Positions 41,563-51,497 of a DNA stretch of 64,000 nucleotides are shown piece after piece. Positions within the stretch are counted from its first letter, which is position 1. The number at the start of each line of letters is the position of its first letter. The stretch comes from Neobacillus niacini. Lineage in GTDB: Bacteria; Bacillota; Bacilli; Bacillales; Cytobacillaceae. Below the pieces are notes generated by a model, which worked only from the letters and a program-made list of their open reading frames with translations, did not search any database and was not told the origin of the DNA. A program made the translations under genes and the position numbers. The stretch lies in NCBI RefSeq assembly GCF_030817595.1, contig NZ_JAUSZN010000001.1, positions 3,046,001 to 3,110,000 on the forward strand, in the 5' to 3' direction.

Positions 41563-42804
41563 TTATACCTGCACCGAATTTGATTCTGTTAGCTTGCTTT
41601 CTACCTTTTTCCCTTTATAAAATACTGATTCTACAGAAGCTCTTCTTGCGACTGCTTCAGCAGAACAGGTTGCGTTTACTAGCATCATCGTTGCCTCATC
41701 GCCAACCTTCGGCCAGACTCGCTCACCTTTTTCATTTAGTGGTGTTACACCGCCTGTTCCGTATTTTAAGGTTGTTGATAGAGAATATTCGTCAGACAAT
41801 CGGAATCGTTCCGCTAGAATGCCCAGCTTTTGAATCGTATTCCCTGTTCCAAATGGGGACCAATGATCCGTAATACTGTCATGTCCCACAGAAACTTGAA
41901 TTCCAAACTTGTCTAGAGTTGGAATTGGAATTGTAGGCCGATTTACTGGGACAGTTGAAGTAATATCAATCTCTTGATCTTTTAATATCTTAATAATTTC
42001 TGTGAGTTCTTCCCCATGTAAGTCACCTAGTGCATTGGCATGGCTGATTGTTGCCCGCCCTTTCAGACCCGCTTCTTTCGTATATTGTGCCATTCGTTCA
42101 AATGTAAATGCTCCTAAAGTGTTGGGATCATGTAAATGGAGATCGACATCTTTATTGTTTTCAACGGCAATTTCAAAAATAGTATATAAAGATTTTTCGA
42201 TATTACGGTCTACGGTTGCTGGGTCAACGCCGCCAACTATTGTAGCCCCATTCTTCATTGCATTTCGAATCAATTGAACAGAGTCACTTTTTAATAAGCC
42301 ATGCTGCGGGAAAGCAACGATTTCATAGCTTAATACATCCTCATATTTTTTCAAAGCATTTACAGTTGCCTCTAAATTTTTGTGGCCAATTACAGGATCC
42401 ACATTACAATGAGTACGAATATGGGTATGACCATTTTTCAAATACAATTCAATCATTTTCTCTGCTCTTTCTTGTGCAGTTGGCAGCAACTTCGGCAGCA
42501 ATTCTTTTTCCTCTTCTAACCGAGTAAATATGCCTTTTGTGAGTGGAGTACAAGCCTTCCATGGTCCTCCGTAGTATGTTTTATCGATGTGAATATGCAT
42601 ATCTCGTAACGTTGGAAGAAGGAGTTGATGGCAGGCCTCAACCTGTTTTTCTTCTATATTTTTTGGGTATACATTTGTAATCTCGACAATTTTTCCATCT
42701 TGGATTTTTAAATGGCAAATTTCCGTCTCGGTACCAGTAATACGATCGTTATCGTACTTGAAACCCTTTTCTAAACGGACATTTGTCAGCCAAAAAGTAG
42801 TCAT
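41563..42804 (-). CDS. AtzC/CodA-like metal-dependent amidohydrolase (copy B)
   Basis: A 413-residue paralogue of copies A and C with all ligands present: HIHIDKT (His70, His72), AFPQHGLL, LHLHDPN (about 224), TISHA (about 255) and GHDSITDHWSPFGTGN (about 310). The three copies share the start xWLTNxRLExG and the C-terminal ATCSAEAVARR-type segment. AGGAGGAA precedes the ATG. A hairpin lies between it and the binding-protein gene upstream, so its expression may be lower than that gene's. Divergence among copies suggests different but related substrates. Confidence 0.85.
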   Translation of the reverse strand: MTTFWLTNVRLEKGFKYDNDRITGTETEICHLKIQDGKIVEITNVYPKNIEEKQVEACHQLLLPTLRDMHIHIDKTYYGGPWKACTPLTKGIFTRLEEEKELLPKLLPTAQERAEKMIELYLKNGHTHIRTHCNVDPVIGHKNLEATVNALKKYEDVLSYEIVAFPQHGLLKSDSVQLIRNAMKNGATIVGGVDPATVDRNIEKSLYTIFEIAVENNKDVDLHLHDPNTLGAFTFERMAQYTKEAGLKGRATISHANALGDLHGEELTEIIKILKDQEIDITSTVPVNRPTIPIPTLDKFGIQVSVGHDSITDHWSPFGTGNTIQKLGILAERFRLSDEYSLSTTLKYGTGGVTPLNEKGERVWPKVGDEATMMLVNATCSAEAVARRASVESVFYKGKKVESKLTESNSVQV

Positions 42805-42828
42805 TGCAATTCCTCCTATTGTTGAAAT

Positions 42829-42862
42829 AGGAAAAGTACTTTTTTATGCAAAAGTACTTTCC
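42829..42862 (-). terminator. Intercistronic hairpin between binding protein A and amidohydrolase B
   Basis: GGAAAAGTACTTTT and AAAAGTACTTTCC pair almost perfectly around a 6-nt loop. There is no clean T tail, so I expect partial termination or mRNA processing, a common way to give a binding protein more transcript than downstream genes. Confidence 0.55.
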
Positions 42863-42883
42863 CATTGAAAATGAAAACCTCAT

Positions 42884-44461
42884 TTATTTAATCACTACAT
42901 CATCAATCATAAGGTAGTTTGCTGCGTTTAACCAAAAACCACTAACGTTTTTACTATGAGCCGCTAAATGCTCGTAGTTACGAATTGGAATATAAACCGC
43001 GTCGTCCATTTCAATTTGCATAACTTCTTCATATAGCTTTAAACGTTTAGCTTCATCTGTTTCTTGACGTGCTGCTTCAATTTTTTCATCTACCTCTAGA
43101 TTACTGTAGTAGAAATGGTTACCTGCAGGCCCCTGTGATGCAGTGTGGAATAAATTATACTGGTTATAGTCTCCGTCACCAGTTGCATTTCCCCAACCGT
43201 TGATTACCATTTCATGTTCACCATTATTGATCATTTCAATAAATGCACCGTATTCCATTACTTGAATTTCTACATTTACTCCGATCCCTTTTAATTGAGA
43301 TTGGATTACTTCTGCCATGTTAACTCGTTCTTTTCGATCACTTGTTAATAATTTAATTTCCAAACCATTTTCATATCCAGCTTCTTTTAACAATTGCTTT
43401 GCTTCATTCAAATCATAATCATAAGGCTTAACCTTGTCGCTATATCCTAATACCTTAGGGCTCATCGCCACGTTTGCGAGTGTCCCTACATTATTATATA
43501 CACCTTTAATAATAGCTTCTCTTTCAATCGCATGGCTGATTGCTTTACGGACTTTTACATCATTAAATGGCTTTTTCTTTGTATTAAATCCAAGATATTC
43601 GACAGCTAGTCCTTCTGTACGATAGAGACCCATTGTATCGGAAGCTTCGATTCGTTCAATTTCAGTTACCGGTACTTGGTCGTTGATATGTGCTTCACCC
43701 GTTTCAATCATTGCAAGACGTGTGGCATCCTCTGGAACGACCTTAAACACGACAGAATCGATATTAGGTTTCTTGCCCCAGTAGTTTTCATTCTTCTTTA
43801 GTGAAATTTCTTGACCACTCTTCCACTCTCCAAACACGAATGGACCAGTACCAACTGGATGCTCAGCTAGTTTTTCAGGATTTTCAGCTAAAGCTTTTGG
43901 GCTAATGATGCTGCCCTCCTGACTTGCCAAAATAGATAAAAGCGGTGCATAAGGATAGGCAAGCAATAATTGTACAGTGTATTCATCTATTACTTTTACT
44001 TCTGTAATCATTTCAAATTTGGTCCGTTGCGGTGATCCTGTATTTGGATCTAATAAACGATCAAATGTCGCTTTTACTGCCTCTGCGTTAAATGGTGTTC
44101 CATCATGGAATGTTACATCATCTCTTAATTTGAATTCCCAAGTCGTATCATTTACTACTGTCCATTCTTTTGCCAAAAGCGGTTGAATTTTAAAATCCTT
44201 ATCCGGTACGACAAGTCCCTGATAAACCTTTTGGTAAATAATGTTTGCTGATGGGATATCGGTAATAAAATGTGGGTCTAGCTTGGTCGCGTCAGAAAGT
44301 CGAACAACTGTTAATGTTCCACCCTCTTTTGTTTCTTCTTTGTTGCTTGCAGCTTCATTAGAAGAATTTGATTTTGTCGAACATGCTTGAACAACTATAA
44401 GCAATAATCCTACTAATACTAATAAAATGACATTTTTTATGGATCGTTTTTTTCTCTCCAT
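42884..44461 (-). CDS. Oligopeptide-type ABC substrate-binding lipoprotein (A)
   Basis: A 525-residue SBP_bac_5 family lipoprotein. The signal peptide ends in a lipobox, VVQAC, with Cys at about 27. The mature part has GGTLTVVRLSDATKLDPHFI, EFKLRDDVTFHDGTPFNAEAV and the C-terminal lobe with NATGDGDYNQYNLFHTASQG. It resembles DppA/GsiB-type proteins, which capture peptides, glutathione, nickel or other small ligands. It is divergent from a DppCBDF-type membrane/ATPase operon that lacks its own binding protein, so it is presumably one of its receptors, and it heads an operon of two amidohydrolases. Confidence 0.88.
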   Translation of the reverse strand: MERKKRSIKNVILLVLVGLLLIVVQACSTKSNSSNEAASNKEETKEGGTLTVVRLSDATKLDPHFITDIPSANIIYQKVYQGLVVPDKDFKIQPLLAKEWTVVNDTTWEFKLRDDVTFHDGTPFNAEAVKATFDRLLDPNTGSPQRTKFEMITEVKVIDEYTVQLLLAYPYAPLLSILASQEGSIISPKALAENPEKLAEHPVGTGPFVFGEWKSGQEISLKKNENYWGKKPNIDSVVFKVVPEDATRLAMIETGEAHINDQVPVTEIERIEASDTMGLYRTEGLAVEYLGFNTKKKPFNDVKVRKAISHAIEREAIIKGVYNNVGTLANVAMSPKVLGYSDKVKPYDYDLNEAKQLLKEAGYENGLEIKLLTSDRKERVNMAEVIQSQLKGIGVNVEIQVMEYGAFIEMINNGEHEMVINGWGNATGDGDYNQYNLFHTASQGPAGNHFYYSNLEVDEKIEAARQETDEAKRLKLYEEVMQIEMDDAVYIPIRNYEHLAAHSKNVSGFWLNAANYLMIDDVVIK

Positions 44462-44564
44462 TCCTCGCCTCTCCTTTGTGTATATTTATAGGATTCTCAT
44501 TTTAAAAGGAAAAAGTTTTCTGAGTTCCTTTGAAATCCTTATCTGCATTATAGAAGATGATTCA

Positions 44565-44631
44565 CCGGAATATTTACAGAATATTTACAAGAATTTAAAC
44601 TATTTTGACAAAAAAATTAAAAAATATTTAC
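44565..44631. promoter_or_regulatory. Repeated AATATTTAC elements in the divergent binding protein/dpp region
   Basis: GAATATTTAC occurs at 44568-44577 and 44579-44588 (11-bp tandem), and AAATATTTAC at 44622-44631. The first copy is preceded by CCG, giving CCGGAATATTTAC, similar to CGGAATTATTAC upstream of the amidohydrolase at 60764. They lie between divergent transcription units and could be sites for the same regulator. TTGACA at 44605-44610 may be a -35 element. Confidence 0.45.
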
Positions 44632-44751
44632 TTTCCCATTAATTTTGATAATTTTGTACATATCTCAAAAAAAATAATAGTTTCTGAGAGGAGGATTATG
44701 ACAGCTAGAAATGACATCATTCTTTCAAATAAAAATTAAGGAGGGTTTTAC

Positions 44752-45654
44752 ATGACACTAGAAGCAAAAACCGAACAACCAGTTGTAATTACACAAAAAA
44801 TGAATCAACCGAAAGAATCTAAAATAAAAGATTTCTTATCTATTTTAACCATGAACAAAGCTGCAATGGTCGGTGCTATCATCATTCTTTTCTATATATT
44901 TGTCGCACTCTTCGCACCCTTACTTGCCCCCTATGATCCATATGAAATAAATTTAGAAAATAAATTAATACCTCCCTCAACAGATCACTGGATGGGTACA
45001 GATGATAAAGGAAGGGATATTCTAAGCAGAATCCTATATGGTTCTAGACTTTCGATGGGTATTGGAATAACTGCTGTAATCTTTGGTGCTTTCTTTGGAA
45101 TTATTTTTGGACTTATCGCAGGCTACTACGGAAAATGGATTGATTCAACCATAATGAGGATCATGGATATTCTCTTGGCTTTCCCTGGTATTTTACTTGC
45201 TTTAGCCATCATCAGTGCACTTGGACCTGGTTTAATTAATGTAACGATAGCCGTCGGAGCATACTCAATTCCATTATTCGCTAGGATTGTCCGCGGCTCA
45301 ACATTAGAAGTGAAACGACTTGAGTATATTGACGCCGTCCGTTCACTTGGAGCAGATGATTTAACGATAATTTTTAAACATATTTTACCAAATATTCTTT
45401 CACCTATTATTGTACAAGGAACTCTAAGACTAGCTACCGTCATTCTATCAGCAGCCGGTTTATCATTCCTTGGTCTAGGTGCCCAGCCACCATCTCCAGA
45501 GTGGGGAACGATGTTAAGCAGCGGCAGGGATTTCTTATTTTCTGCACCTTATATCGCCATATTTCCAGGACTGGCTATTTCTATACTAGTTTTAGGCTTT
45601 AATATTTTTGGAGATGGATTACGCGATGCTTTTGATCCAAGAATGAAGAAATAG
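44752..45654 (+). CDS. DppC-type ABC transporter permease
   Basis: A 300-residue permease of the dipeptide/oligopeptide/nickel type. It has an N-terminal OppC_N segment (FLSILTMNKAAMVGAIIILF, about 28-47), APYDPYEINLENKLIPPS, HWMGTDDKGRDILSRILYGSR (about 81-101), and the EAA loop (EYIDAVRSLGADDLTIIFKH, about 201-220) that contacts the ATPase, with five to six membrane helices. AAGGAGGG lies 6 nt before the ATG. It opens the operon C-B-D-F; permease C before B is less common than B-C. Confidence 0.92.
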   Translation: MTLEAKTEQPVVITQKMNQPKESKIKDFLSILTMNKAAMVGAIIILFYIFVALFAPLLAPYDPYEINLENKLIPPSTDHWMGTDDKGRDILSRILYGSRLSMGIGITAVIFGAFFGIIFGLIAGYYGKWIDSTIMRIMDILLAFPGILLALAIISALGPGLINVTIAVGAYSIPLFARIVRGSTLEVKRLEYIDAVRSLGADDLTIIFKHILPNILSPIIVQGTLRLATVILSAAGLSFLGLGAQPPSPEWGTMLSSGRDFLFSAPYIAIFPGLAISILVLGFNIFGDGLRDAFDPRMKK

Positions 45655-45667
45655 GGAGGTATATTAG

Positions 45668-46588
45668 ATGTTGATGTTTATAGTACGCCGATTATTGCAA
45701 ACCATTCCGGTCATTATAGGGGTAACCTTTGTCGTATTCTTTATAATGCAGTTAGTTCCAGGTGACCCAGCGGTCTTGCTTGCTGGTGAAGGAGCCTCAA
45801 AGGAAACCATTGAAGCCATACGGGATCAATTAGGTTTAAATAGACCATTATTGGTACAATACTTCGATTACTTAACGAGCGTTTTTCGTGGAGATTTTGG
45901 AGTATCACTTAAGAATAGTCAGCCAGTCCTAGATGAAATATTAGTAAGATTACCTATTACAATTGAGCTTTCCTTTTTTAGTATTCTTATAACCATTGTT
46001 TTAGGGATGGCTGCTGGTATTATTTCTGCGATTAAGCCTTATTCCCTAAAAGATACAACCGTTATGATTGTAGCCTTATTAGGTATTTCATTACCAAGCT
46101 TTTGGTTTGGTTTAATGTTAATGTATTTCTTCTCAGTAAAACTGCAAATCCTCCCTGTTGCTGGCTGGGATAGCATTCTTCATGTTATCCTGCCTGCTCT
46201 GACATTAGGTGCAGGGGGTGCTGCCATTGTAGCCCGTATGACAAGATCAAGTATGCTCGAAGTTATTCGTCAGGATTATATCCGAACAGCTCGTGCTAAA
46301 GGGGTACGTGAAAGTGTAATTATTTATAAGCATGGATTACGTAATGCTTTAATTCCAGTTATTACAGTAGTTGGTTTACAATTCGGAGCTTTACTTGGCG
46401 GGACAGTTCTGGTTGAATCCATCTTCGCTATTAATGGATTAGGAAGAATGATTGTCGACTCGATTCGAATGAGGGATTTACCAATGGTTCAAGGCGGGGT
46501 ATTAGTAGCCTCTCTTGTTTTCGTCGTAGTGAATTTGATTGTCGATGTACTATACCGATTCTTTAATAAACGGATTGAATTAAATTAA
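45668..46588 (+). CDS. DppB-type ABC transporter permease
   Basis: A 306-residue partner permease with six membrane helices, starting FIVRRLLQTIPVIIGVTFVV. Typical features are FFIMQLVPGDPA (about 28-39), DQLGLNRPLLVQYFDYL (about 58-74), and the EAA loop DYIRTARAKGVRESVIIYKH (about 203-222) followed by GLRNALIPV. It starts 14 bp after the previous gene with GGAGGT upstream. Confidence 0.92.
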   Translation: MLMFIVRRLLQTIPVIIGVTFVVFFIMQLVPGDPAVLLAGEGASKETIEAIRDQLGLNRPLLVQYFDYLTSVFRGDFGVSLKNSQPVLDEILVRLPITIELSFFSILITIVLGMAAGIISAIKPYSLKDTTVMIVALLGISLPSFWFGLMLMYFFSVKLQILPVAGWDSILHVILPALTLGAGGAAIVARMTRSSMLEVIRQDYIRTARAKGVRESVIIYKHGLRNALIPVITVVGLQFGALLGGTVLVESIFAINGLGRMIVDSIRMRDLPMVQGGVLVASLVFVVVNLIVDVLYRFFNKRIELN

Positions 46589-46603
46589 CAGGAGGTGAAT
46601 GTG

Positions 46604-47623
46604 ATGACGGAGAGTAACAAACCGATTTTAGAGGTAAAAGGATTAAAAACACATTTCTTTACAAAGCTCGGGGTAAGTAAGGCGGTTGATGGCATCGATT
46701 TTAGTTTGCATAAAGGGGAAACCTTAGGAATTGTCGGTGAATCCGGCTGTGGAAAAAGTATAACATCTCTTTCCATTCTGCGTTTAATCCCCTCCCCTCC
46801 TGGGAAAATAGCGGGCGGACAAGTTTTGTTTAAAGGAAAAGATTTAGTGTCAATATCTGAAGACGAAATGAGAAGGGTTCGTGGTAATGAGATTTCGATG
46901 ATTTTTCAGGAGCCAATGACTTCATTGAATCCTGTTTTACCGGTTGGAGAACAAATTGCTGAAGCGTTACGAATGCACCAAAACATGGGACGTAAAGCCG
47001 CATGGGAAAGGGCAGTCGAAATGTTAAAGCTTGTTGGGATCCCTTCCCCGGAAAAAAGGGCAAAACAAGAGCCTTTCCAATTAAGCGGCGGTATGCGTCA
47101 GCGTGTCATGATTGCGATGGCGCTTGCGTGTACCCCTGAGGTATTAATTGCAGATGAACCAACAACAGCATTGGATGTAACCATACAAGCTCAAATCCTA
47201 GAGTTAATTAAAGACTTGCAAAATAGGCTGGGCATGGGTGTCATTATGATTACCCATGATTTAGGTGTCGTTGCTGAAACCTGTGATACGGTAGCCGTCA
47301 TGTATGCAGGTAATATTATTGAACATGCACCAACCGAGAAAATTTTTGCTAATCCAAGACATCCATACACACAAGGTCTACTAGATTCACTGCCTAAAAT
47401 TCATGAAGACCAGGAAGAATTACAAACGATTGAAGGCAGTGTCCCTAGTCCCTACAATATGCCTGCTGGCTGTCGCTTTGCTTCAAGATGCCCTCATCAG
47501 CAACCGATTTGTCATCAACAGCAGCCAGAGCTTATTGAACAAAATGATGGTGTAAAGGTTCGCTGCTGGATGTATACAGATCTATGGACAGCAAAAATGG
47601 TAAAAGAGGAGGCTGTAAAATAA
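46604..47623 (+). CDS. DppD-type ABC transporter ATPase
   Basis: A 339-residue ATPase with Walker [12 protein letters not shown] (about 45), Q-loop [12 protein letters not shown], signature LSGGMRQR (about 160), Walker [15 protein letters not shown] (about 181) and H-loop ITHDLGVV. The C-terminal oligo_HPY-type part has the Cys-containing [15 protein letters not shown], which in relatives binds an Fe-S cluster. I start at the ATG at 46604, 6 nt after AGGAGGTG. Its stop shares a base with the next start. Confidence 0.93.
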   Translation: MTESNKPILEVKGLKTHFFTKLGVSKAVDGIDFSLHKGETLGIVGESGCGKSITSLSILRLIPSPPGKIAGGQVLFKGKDLVSISEDEMRRVRGNEISMIFQEPMTSLNPVLPVGEQIAEALRMHQNMGRKAAWERAVEMLKLVGIPSPEKRAKQEPFQLSGGMRQRVMIAMALACTPEVLIADEPTTALDVTIQAQILELIKDLQNRLGMGVIMITHDLGVVAETCDTVAVMYAGNIIEHAPTEKIFANPRHPYTQGLLDSLPKIHEDQEELQTIEGSVPSPYNMPAGCRFASRCPHQQPICHQQQPELIEQNDGVKVRCWMYTDLWTAKMVKEEAVK

Positions 47624-48615
47624 TGCAGGCTGCAGCAGATAAAAACGTATTATTAGAGGTAGAACATTTAAAGCAATATTTTCCTGTTAAAACAGACTCC
47701 CTTTTTAAGCCTAAAGCATACGTACAAGCAGTAGACGACATCTCCTTCAAGCTATATGAAGGAGAGACTTTAAGTATTGTAGGTGAATCTGGCTGCGGAA
47801 AATCTACAACAGGCCGTGCGATTTTAAGACTTGATGAACCTACAGATGGAAAGGTTTATTATTCAGGGACAGACATTTTAGGATTAAATAAGAAAGAAAT
47901 GAGAAAGCTTAGAGGGGATTTACAGGTTATATTTCAGGATCCTTTTGCTTCTCTTAACCCAAGACAAACCGTTAAGCAAATTTTAAATGAAGCCATGGCC
48001 ATCCAAGATGTAGTGGAAAAGTCAAAAAGAATGAATCGAATGTTTGAACTACTTGGTTATGTGGGGCTACCCCTAGAGGCACTTGATCGCTACCCTCACG
48101 AATTCAGCGGAGGTCAGCGCCAACGTATTGGGATTGCCAGAGCCCTTGCAGTTAATCCTAAACTAATAATTTGCGATGAAGCTGTTTCTGCCTTGGATGT
48201 ATCTGTTCAGGCACAAGTTCTAAATCTATTAAAGAAACTGCAAAAGCAGTTTGGACTTACCTTTTTATTTATCTCTCACGATTTGAGTGTAGTTAGACAT
48301 ATTTCAGATCGTGTCATGGTTATGTACCTAGGGAAAGTCGTTGAGATTGCAGATAAAAAGGATTTATTTGATACACCGCTTCATCCATATACACGGGCTT
48401 TGCTATCATCGATTCCTGTCCCTAATCCGGAATTAAAACGGGAGCGCATCATCTTAAAAGGAGACGTCCCCTCTCCTATTAATCCGCCAAACGGCTGCCG
48501 ATTCCATACCCGTTGTCCATTTGCAACAGAGAAATGTAAAACGGAAGAACCAGCTTTAAGAGAATTGGATACAAATCATATGGTCAGCTGTCATTACGCA
48601 GAAAATTTTAAGTAA
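47623..48615 (+). CDS. DppF-type ABC transporter ATPase
   Basis: A 330-residue ATPase with Walker [12 protein letters not shown] (about 57), signature FSGGQRQR (about 161), Walker B LIICDEAVSALDVS (about 182) and H-loop FISHDLSVV, followed by the C-terminal GCRFHTRCPFATEKC motif. The ATG overlaps the dppD-like stop (TAATG) with AGAGGAGG upstream. A terminator follows, closing the CBDF operon. No binding protein is inside the operon; three related ones are encoded nearby. Confidence 0.93.
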   Translation: MQAAADKNVLLEVEHLKQYFPVKTDSLFKPKAYVQAVDDISFKLYEGETLSIVGESGCGKSTTGRAILRLDEPTDGKVYYSGTDILGLNKKEMRKLRGDLQVIFQDPFASLNPRQTVKQILNEAMAIQDVVEKSKRMNRMFELLGYVGLPLEALDRYPHEFSGGQRQRIGIARALAVNPKLIICDEAVSALDVSVQAQVLNLLKKLQKQFGLTFLFISHDLSVVRHISDRVMVMYLGKVVEIADKKDLFDTPLHPYTRALLSSIPVPNPELKRERIILKGDVPSPINPPNGCRFHTRCPFATEKCKTEEPALRELDTNHMVSCHYAENFK

Positions 48616-48714
48616 GAGTGTTTTATAATGATAAGATATTACGGTAAAATACTATATTAAAAAAGGGAGAAGCAACTGCCTCCCTTTTTCTTCATATAAA
48701 GGAGAATTTCGGTT
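48616..48714 (+). terminator. Terminator of the dppCBDF-type operon
   Basis: AAAAAGGGAG and CTCCCTTTTTC (48660-48687) pair around a 10-nt loop and end in a T run, between the operon and the kinase gene. The T run lies about 25 bp before the kinase start. Confidence 0.75.
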
Positions 48715-49464
48715 ATGTTAACAGTTGAAGCTTTCTCCCTAAATATTATGATTGCAGCTCTAGTGCCTTTACTAGGGGCCTTTACATTGCTTTTTTTGTT
48801 TATTTTTGAAAAGCGAATAGACCTGCTGGAAAAAAAAACACGGGAAATCGCTTTAGAAAGAGAGCTGCAAACCGCCCTCTACAACCAATTGAATCAAGAG
48901 ATTCAGCCACATTTCTTTTTTAATACATTAAATTCGATATTAAGCTTAGCAAGGCTGGATCGTAAAACAGAATTGATACGTTCGATTGAGACTCTATCAA
49001 AGCTGCTTAAATTTAAGTATCAAACAAATAATACTTTTATTACAATAGATGAGGAAATAACCTATGTCAATTATTATTTAGAAATACAAAAAATACGTTT
49101 TCGGGACAGGCTGCATTATGAATTTTCAATCGACCCAAATGTAAACCAAGCCATCACCATCCCTTTTATTATTCAAACCTTTATCGAAAATGCTTTTAAA
49201 CATTCTTTTGAGAAATATGTTGGCGAAGCCTTTTTAAAAACAACCATTGAAAAACGGGATAAAGACATCCATATCACAGTATGGAACAATGCGGTTGAAG
49301 GTGCTGAGGAACTTTCACAGGAAAGAGGACTTGGTTTAGAAAACATTACAAAAAGACTGGAGTTATTATTTCCGGATGGTAAAACATCTGTACAATTAAT
49401 CAACTCAGACAATGGGACAAGTGTTTTAGCTATTTTTCCATTTATACTCAGTTCTGAAATTTAA
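48715..49464 (+). CDS. LytS/YesM-type histidine kinase lacking a sensor domain
   Basis: A 249-residue kinase of the His_kinase (LytS/YesM) type. It has only a single N-terminal membrane helix (about 9-30), a short linker and the catalytic core: QEIQPHFFFNTLNSILSLAR (phospho-acceptor His66), the N box in FIIQTFIENAFKHSFEKYVG (about 155) and GLGLENITKRLELLF. YesM kinases usually carry a large extracellular sensor between two helices; none is present. It precedes a YesN-type regulator (18 bp) and a permease in one operon, so signal input may come from a partner protein. Confidence 0.85.
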   Translation: MLTVEAFSLNIMIAALVPLLGAFTLLFLFIFEKRIDLLEKKTREIALERELQTALYNQLNQEIQPHFFFNTLNSILSLARLDRKTELIRSIETLSKLLKFKYQTNNTFITIDEEITYVNYYLEIQKIRFRDRLHYEFSIDPNVNQAITIPFIIQTFIENAFKHSFEKYVGEAFLKTTIEKRDKDIHITVWNNAVEGAEELSQERGLGLENITKRLELLFPDGKTSVQLINSDNGTSVLAIFPFILSSEI

Positions 49465-49482
49465 GGAAGGTGAACATTACTT

Positions 49483-50175
49483 ATGAATATCCTGCTAGTT
49501 GATGACGAACCGCTAGAATTAGAGCAGCTCGAGTATTTAATCCTTAAAAAATTTCCAAACTGGAAGATTTTCAAAGCTCAAGATGCTTCCATAGCACTCC
49601 AAATCGTTAAGCAGCATGACATCTTTCTTGCATTTCTAGATATTCAGATTCCTGGGAAGAATGGATTGGATTTAGCGAAGGAACTAACAAAAACATATAC
49701 GCTTGATATTATAATGGTTACTGCTTTTCAAAATTTTGAATATGCTCAAACTTCAATAAGACTTGGGGTCGTTGATTACATAACCAAACCAATTATTGAA
49801 GATGAATTAATGGCCGTATTAAGCAAGTATGAAAGATTAGGGCGTTATTCAGAACAAATTGTTAATGCGATAAACATTATTCATGCGGAATATAGTGAAA
49901 AATTAACGTTAAATTATTTAGCGTCAAAAATTCATATTAATTCTGCTTATTTAAGCAGAAAATTTCATGAGGAGGTTGGGATGGGCTTTTCCGAGTATTT
50001 AAACGAGTTTCGCTTAAAGGAAGCTCAAAGAATGCTCGTTGAGTATCCTGATTTAAGTATTAGTACGGTTTCTGAAAGATGTGGTTTTAACAGCCAGCAT
50101 TATTTTAGCCAAATTTTCCGAAAAATGACAGGACAATCACCAAGGGATTTTCGCTTAAGGGAGACATTCCATTGA
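49483..50175 (+). CDS. YesN-type response regulator with AraC helix-turn-helix (RR1)
   Basis: A 230-residue regulator with a receiver domain (acidic pocket D7-D8-E9, phospho-acceptor Asp53 in FLDIQIPG, Lys in ITKPI about 103) and a C-terminal AraC/XylS domain (KLTLNYLASKIHINSAYLSR then CGFNSQHYFSQIFRKMTGQS). It pairs with the upstream kinase. A close paralogue with the same N-terminus (DDEPLELEQLEYL) lies at 60974. AraC-type regulators bind direct repeats spaced by two helical turns, which matches the 21-bp repeats found at three promoters in this island. Confidence 0.9.
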   Translation: MNILLVDDEPLELEQLEYLILKKFPNWKIFKAQDASIALQIVKQHDIFLAFLDIQIPGKNGLDLAKELTKTYTLDIIMVTAFQNFEYAQTSIRLGVVDYITKPIIEDELMAVLSKYERLGRYSEQIVNAINIIHAEYSEKLTLNYLASKIHINSAYLSRKFHEEVGMGFSEYLNEFRLKEAQRMLVEYPDLSISTVSERCGFNSQHYFSQIFRKMTGQSPRDFRLRETFH

Positions 50176-51485
50176 AAAAAAATGATTATCAGTTATATAT
50201 CAGTGGTGCCATTAAACTCGGGGTAAGCTTTGGAGTTGTTAGTTTATTGGCTCGATGGGTAACAGGAAATACAATCCTTTCATCTCCGGAAACCTTGATT
50301 AAATACGGTCTTATCGGTGGAATTGGATACTCACTAGTAGGGGCGTTATCCTCTATTTTATTTGGATTTTTAGCAAAAAAAATCCGTGAAAATCACCCTG
50401 GTCAGCACACGATCGGAGATGTTTTAAGACAAAAATTAACACCAAACGGATATTGGTTAATGATGACAGTTCTTATCCTTACAAGCTTTCATTCCTTATT
50501 TGTACAAGCTATGGGCGCAGGAATTCTTATTCAGATGATTTTTCCAATTCCTTATTTTATTGGGTTATTGCTTTTTTTAACTATTTGTTTTTTTATCGGA
50601 GGAGCTGGGGGCATGCAGCGCCTTCACCAAGTCGCTGGTGTTAATGTCACCCTGATTTTTGCAGCCGTCATTATTATCCCCGTCTACTTTTATATTCAAG
50701 AAGGAGTTTATCCTGTTTATGACGGAATTAAGCTATATCATCCTTATTTATTGTATATAAAGAACACAGATGCCTTTTGGTTTATTTTCACAGCAATCTT
50801 TGTCTTTTTTGGTCAAATTTTGATTGACCGTGCTTCATGGCAAAGAATGTTTATTATTCAAAAAGAAAAGGTTCAAATAACCTTTACTTTAACAGGATTA
50901 ATATGGGCAACTATCCCACTGGCTTTATCCTCCTTGTTAATGATTACAATATTCGGCAGAAGCTTTGAAAATATTTATTCCTTATTCTCTGAACTAGTAA
51001 ACAGAATCCAATCATCTATATTAATCGTCCTATTCGTGGTCTTTGTTTTTAGTTCAATCGCTTCGGCCCTCAGTGCAGAATTGCACGCCACAACTACCCT
51101 TTTTGTAAAAAATATAATGGAAATGTTTTTTACTCTAACAAATGATGAAAAATGGAAATACACTTATATTTTTTCGGGAGCAATATGTCTATGTTTACTC
51201 GTCATTGTCAGTATTCTTACTCCCAGTCCGCTCACGCTATTATTTTTCACTGGGAATATTTATGCGGCGGTGATTAGCCCCATTCTATATATCATCCTTA
51301 GTAAAGGTGTTCTTCCTCTCATAGTCCCCTTTTCATCCTTTATTGGAGCTATTGGAGGCTATATTTTTGTAACAAGAACGGAAGACTTTAAAGGAATCTG
51401 GCTAAGCTTTACGATTTCAACAGTTCTTTGTTTACTTGTCTTAATCTATAAAACAATAACAAGAAATAATAGTAAGCTACTATAG
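50172..51485 (+). CDS. SSS-type solute symporter coupled to the two-component system
   Basis: A 437-residue membrane protein with about 12 hydrophobic segments. The segment FFGQILIDRASWQRMFIIQ (about 210-228) resembles the conserved D.ASWQR region of the sodium:solute symporter (SSS) family, as does SIASALSAELHATTTLFVKN (about 295). The TTG start overlaps the stop of the response regulator (TTGA), with AAGGGAG 8 nt upstream. This tight coupling suggests it either imports the inducer or serves as the sensing partner of the kinase. Substrate is unknown. Confidence 0.78.
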   Translation: MKKNDYQLYISGAIKLGVSFGVVSLLARWVTGNTILSSPETLIKYGLIGGIGYSLVGALSSILFGFLAKKIRENHPGQHTIGDVLRQKLTPNGYWLMMTVLILTSFHSLFVQAMGAGILIQMIFPIPYFIGLLLFLTICFFIGGAGGMQRLHQVAGVNVTLIFAAVIIIPVYFYIQEGVYPVYDGIKLYHPYLLYIKNTDAFWFIFTAIFVFFGQILIDRASWQRMFIIQKEKVQITFTLTGLIWATIPLALSSLLMITIFGRSFENIYSLFSELVNRIQSSILIVLFVVFVFSSIASALSAELHATTTLFVKNIMEMFFTLTNDEKWKYTYIFSGAICLCLLVIVSILTPSPLTLLFFTGNIYAAVISPILYIILSKGVLPLIVPFSSFIGAIGGYIFVTRTEDFKGIWLSFTISTVLCLLVLIYKTITRNNSKLL

Positions 51486-51497
51486 GGGGCGGTTTGT

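Noticed and set aside
40378..41873. Several plus-strand frames of 78-97 residues over the amidohydrolase genes
   Set aside because: They are antisense to strongly supported enzymes and have low-complexity, unnatural composition.
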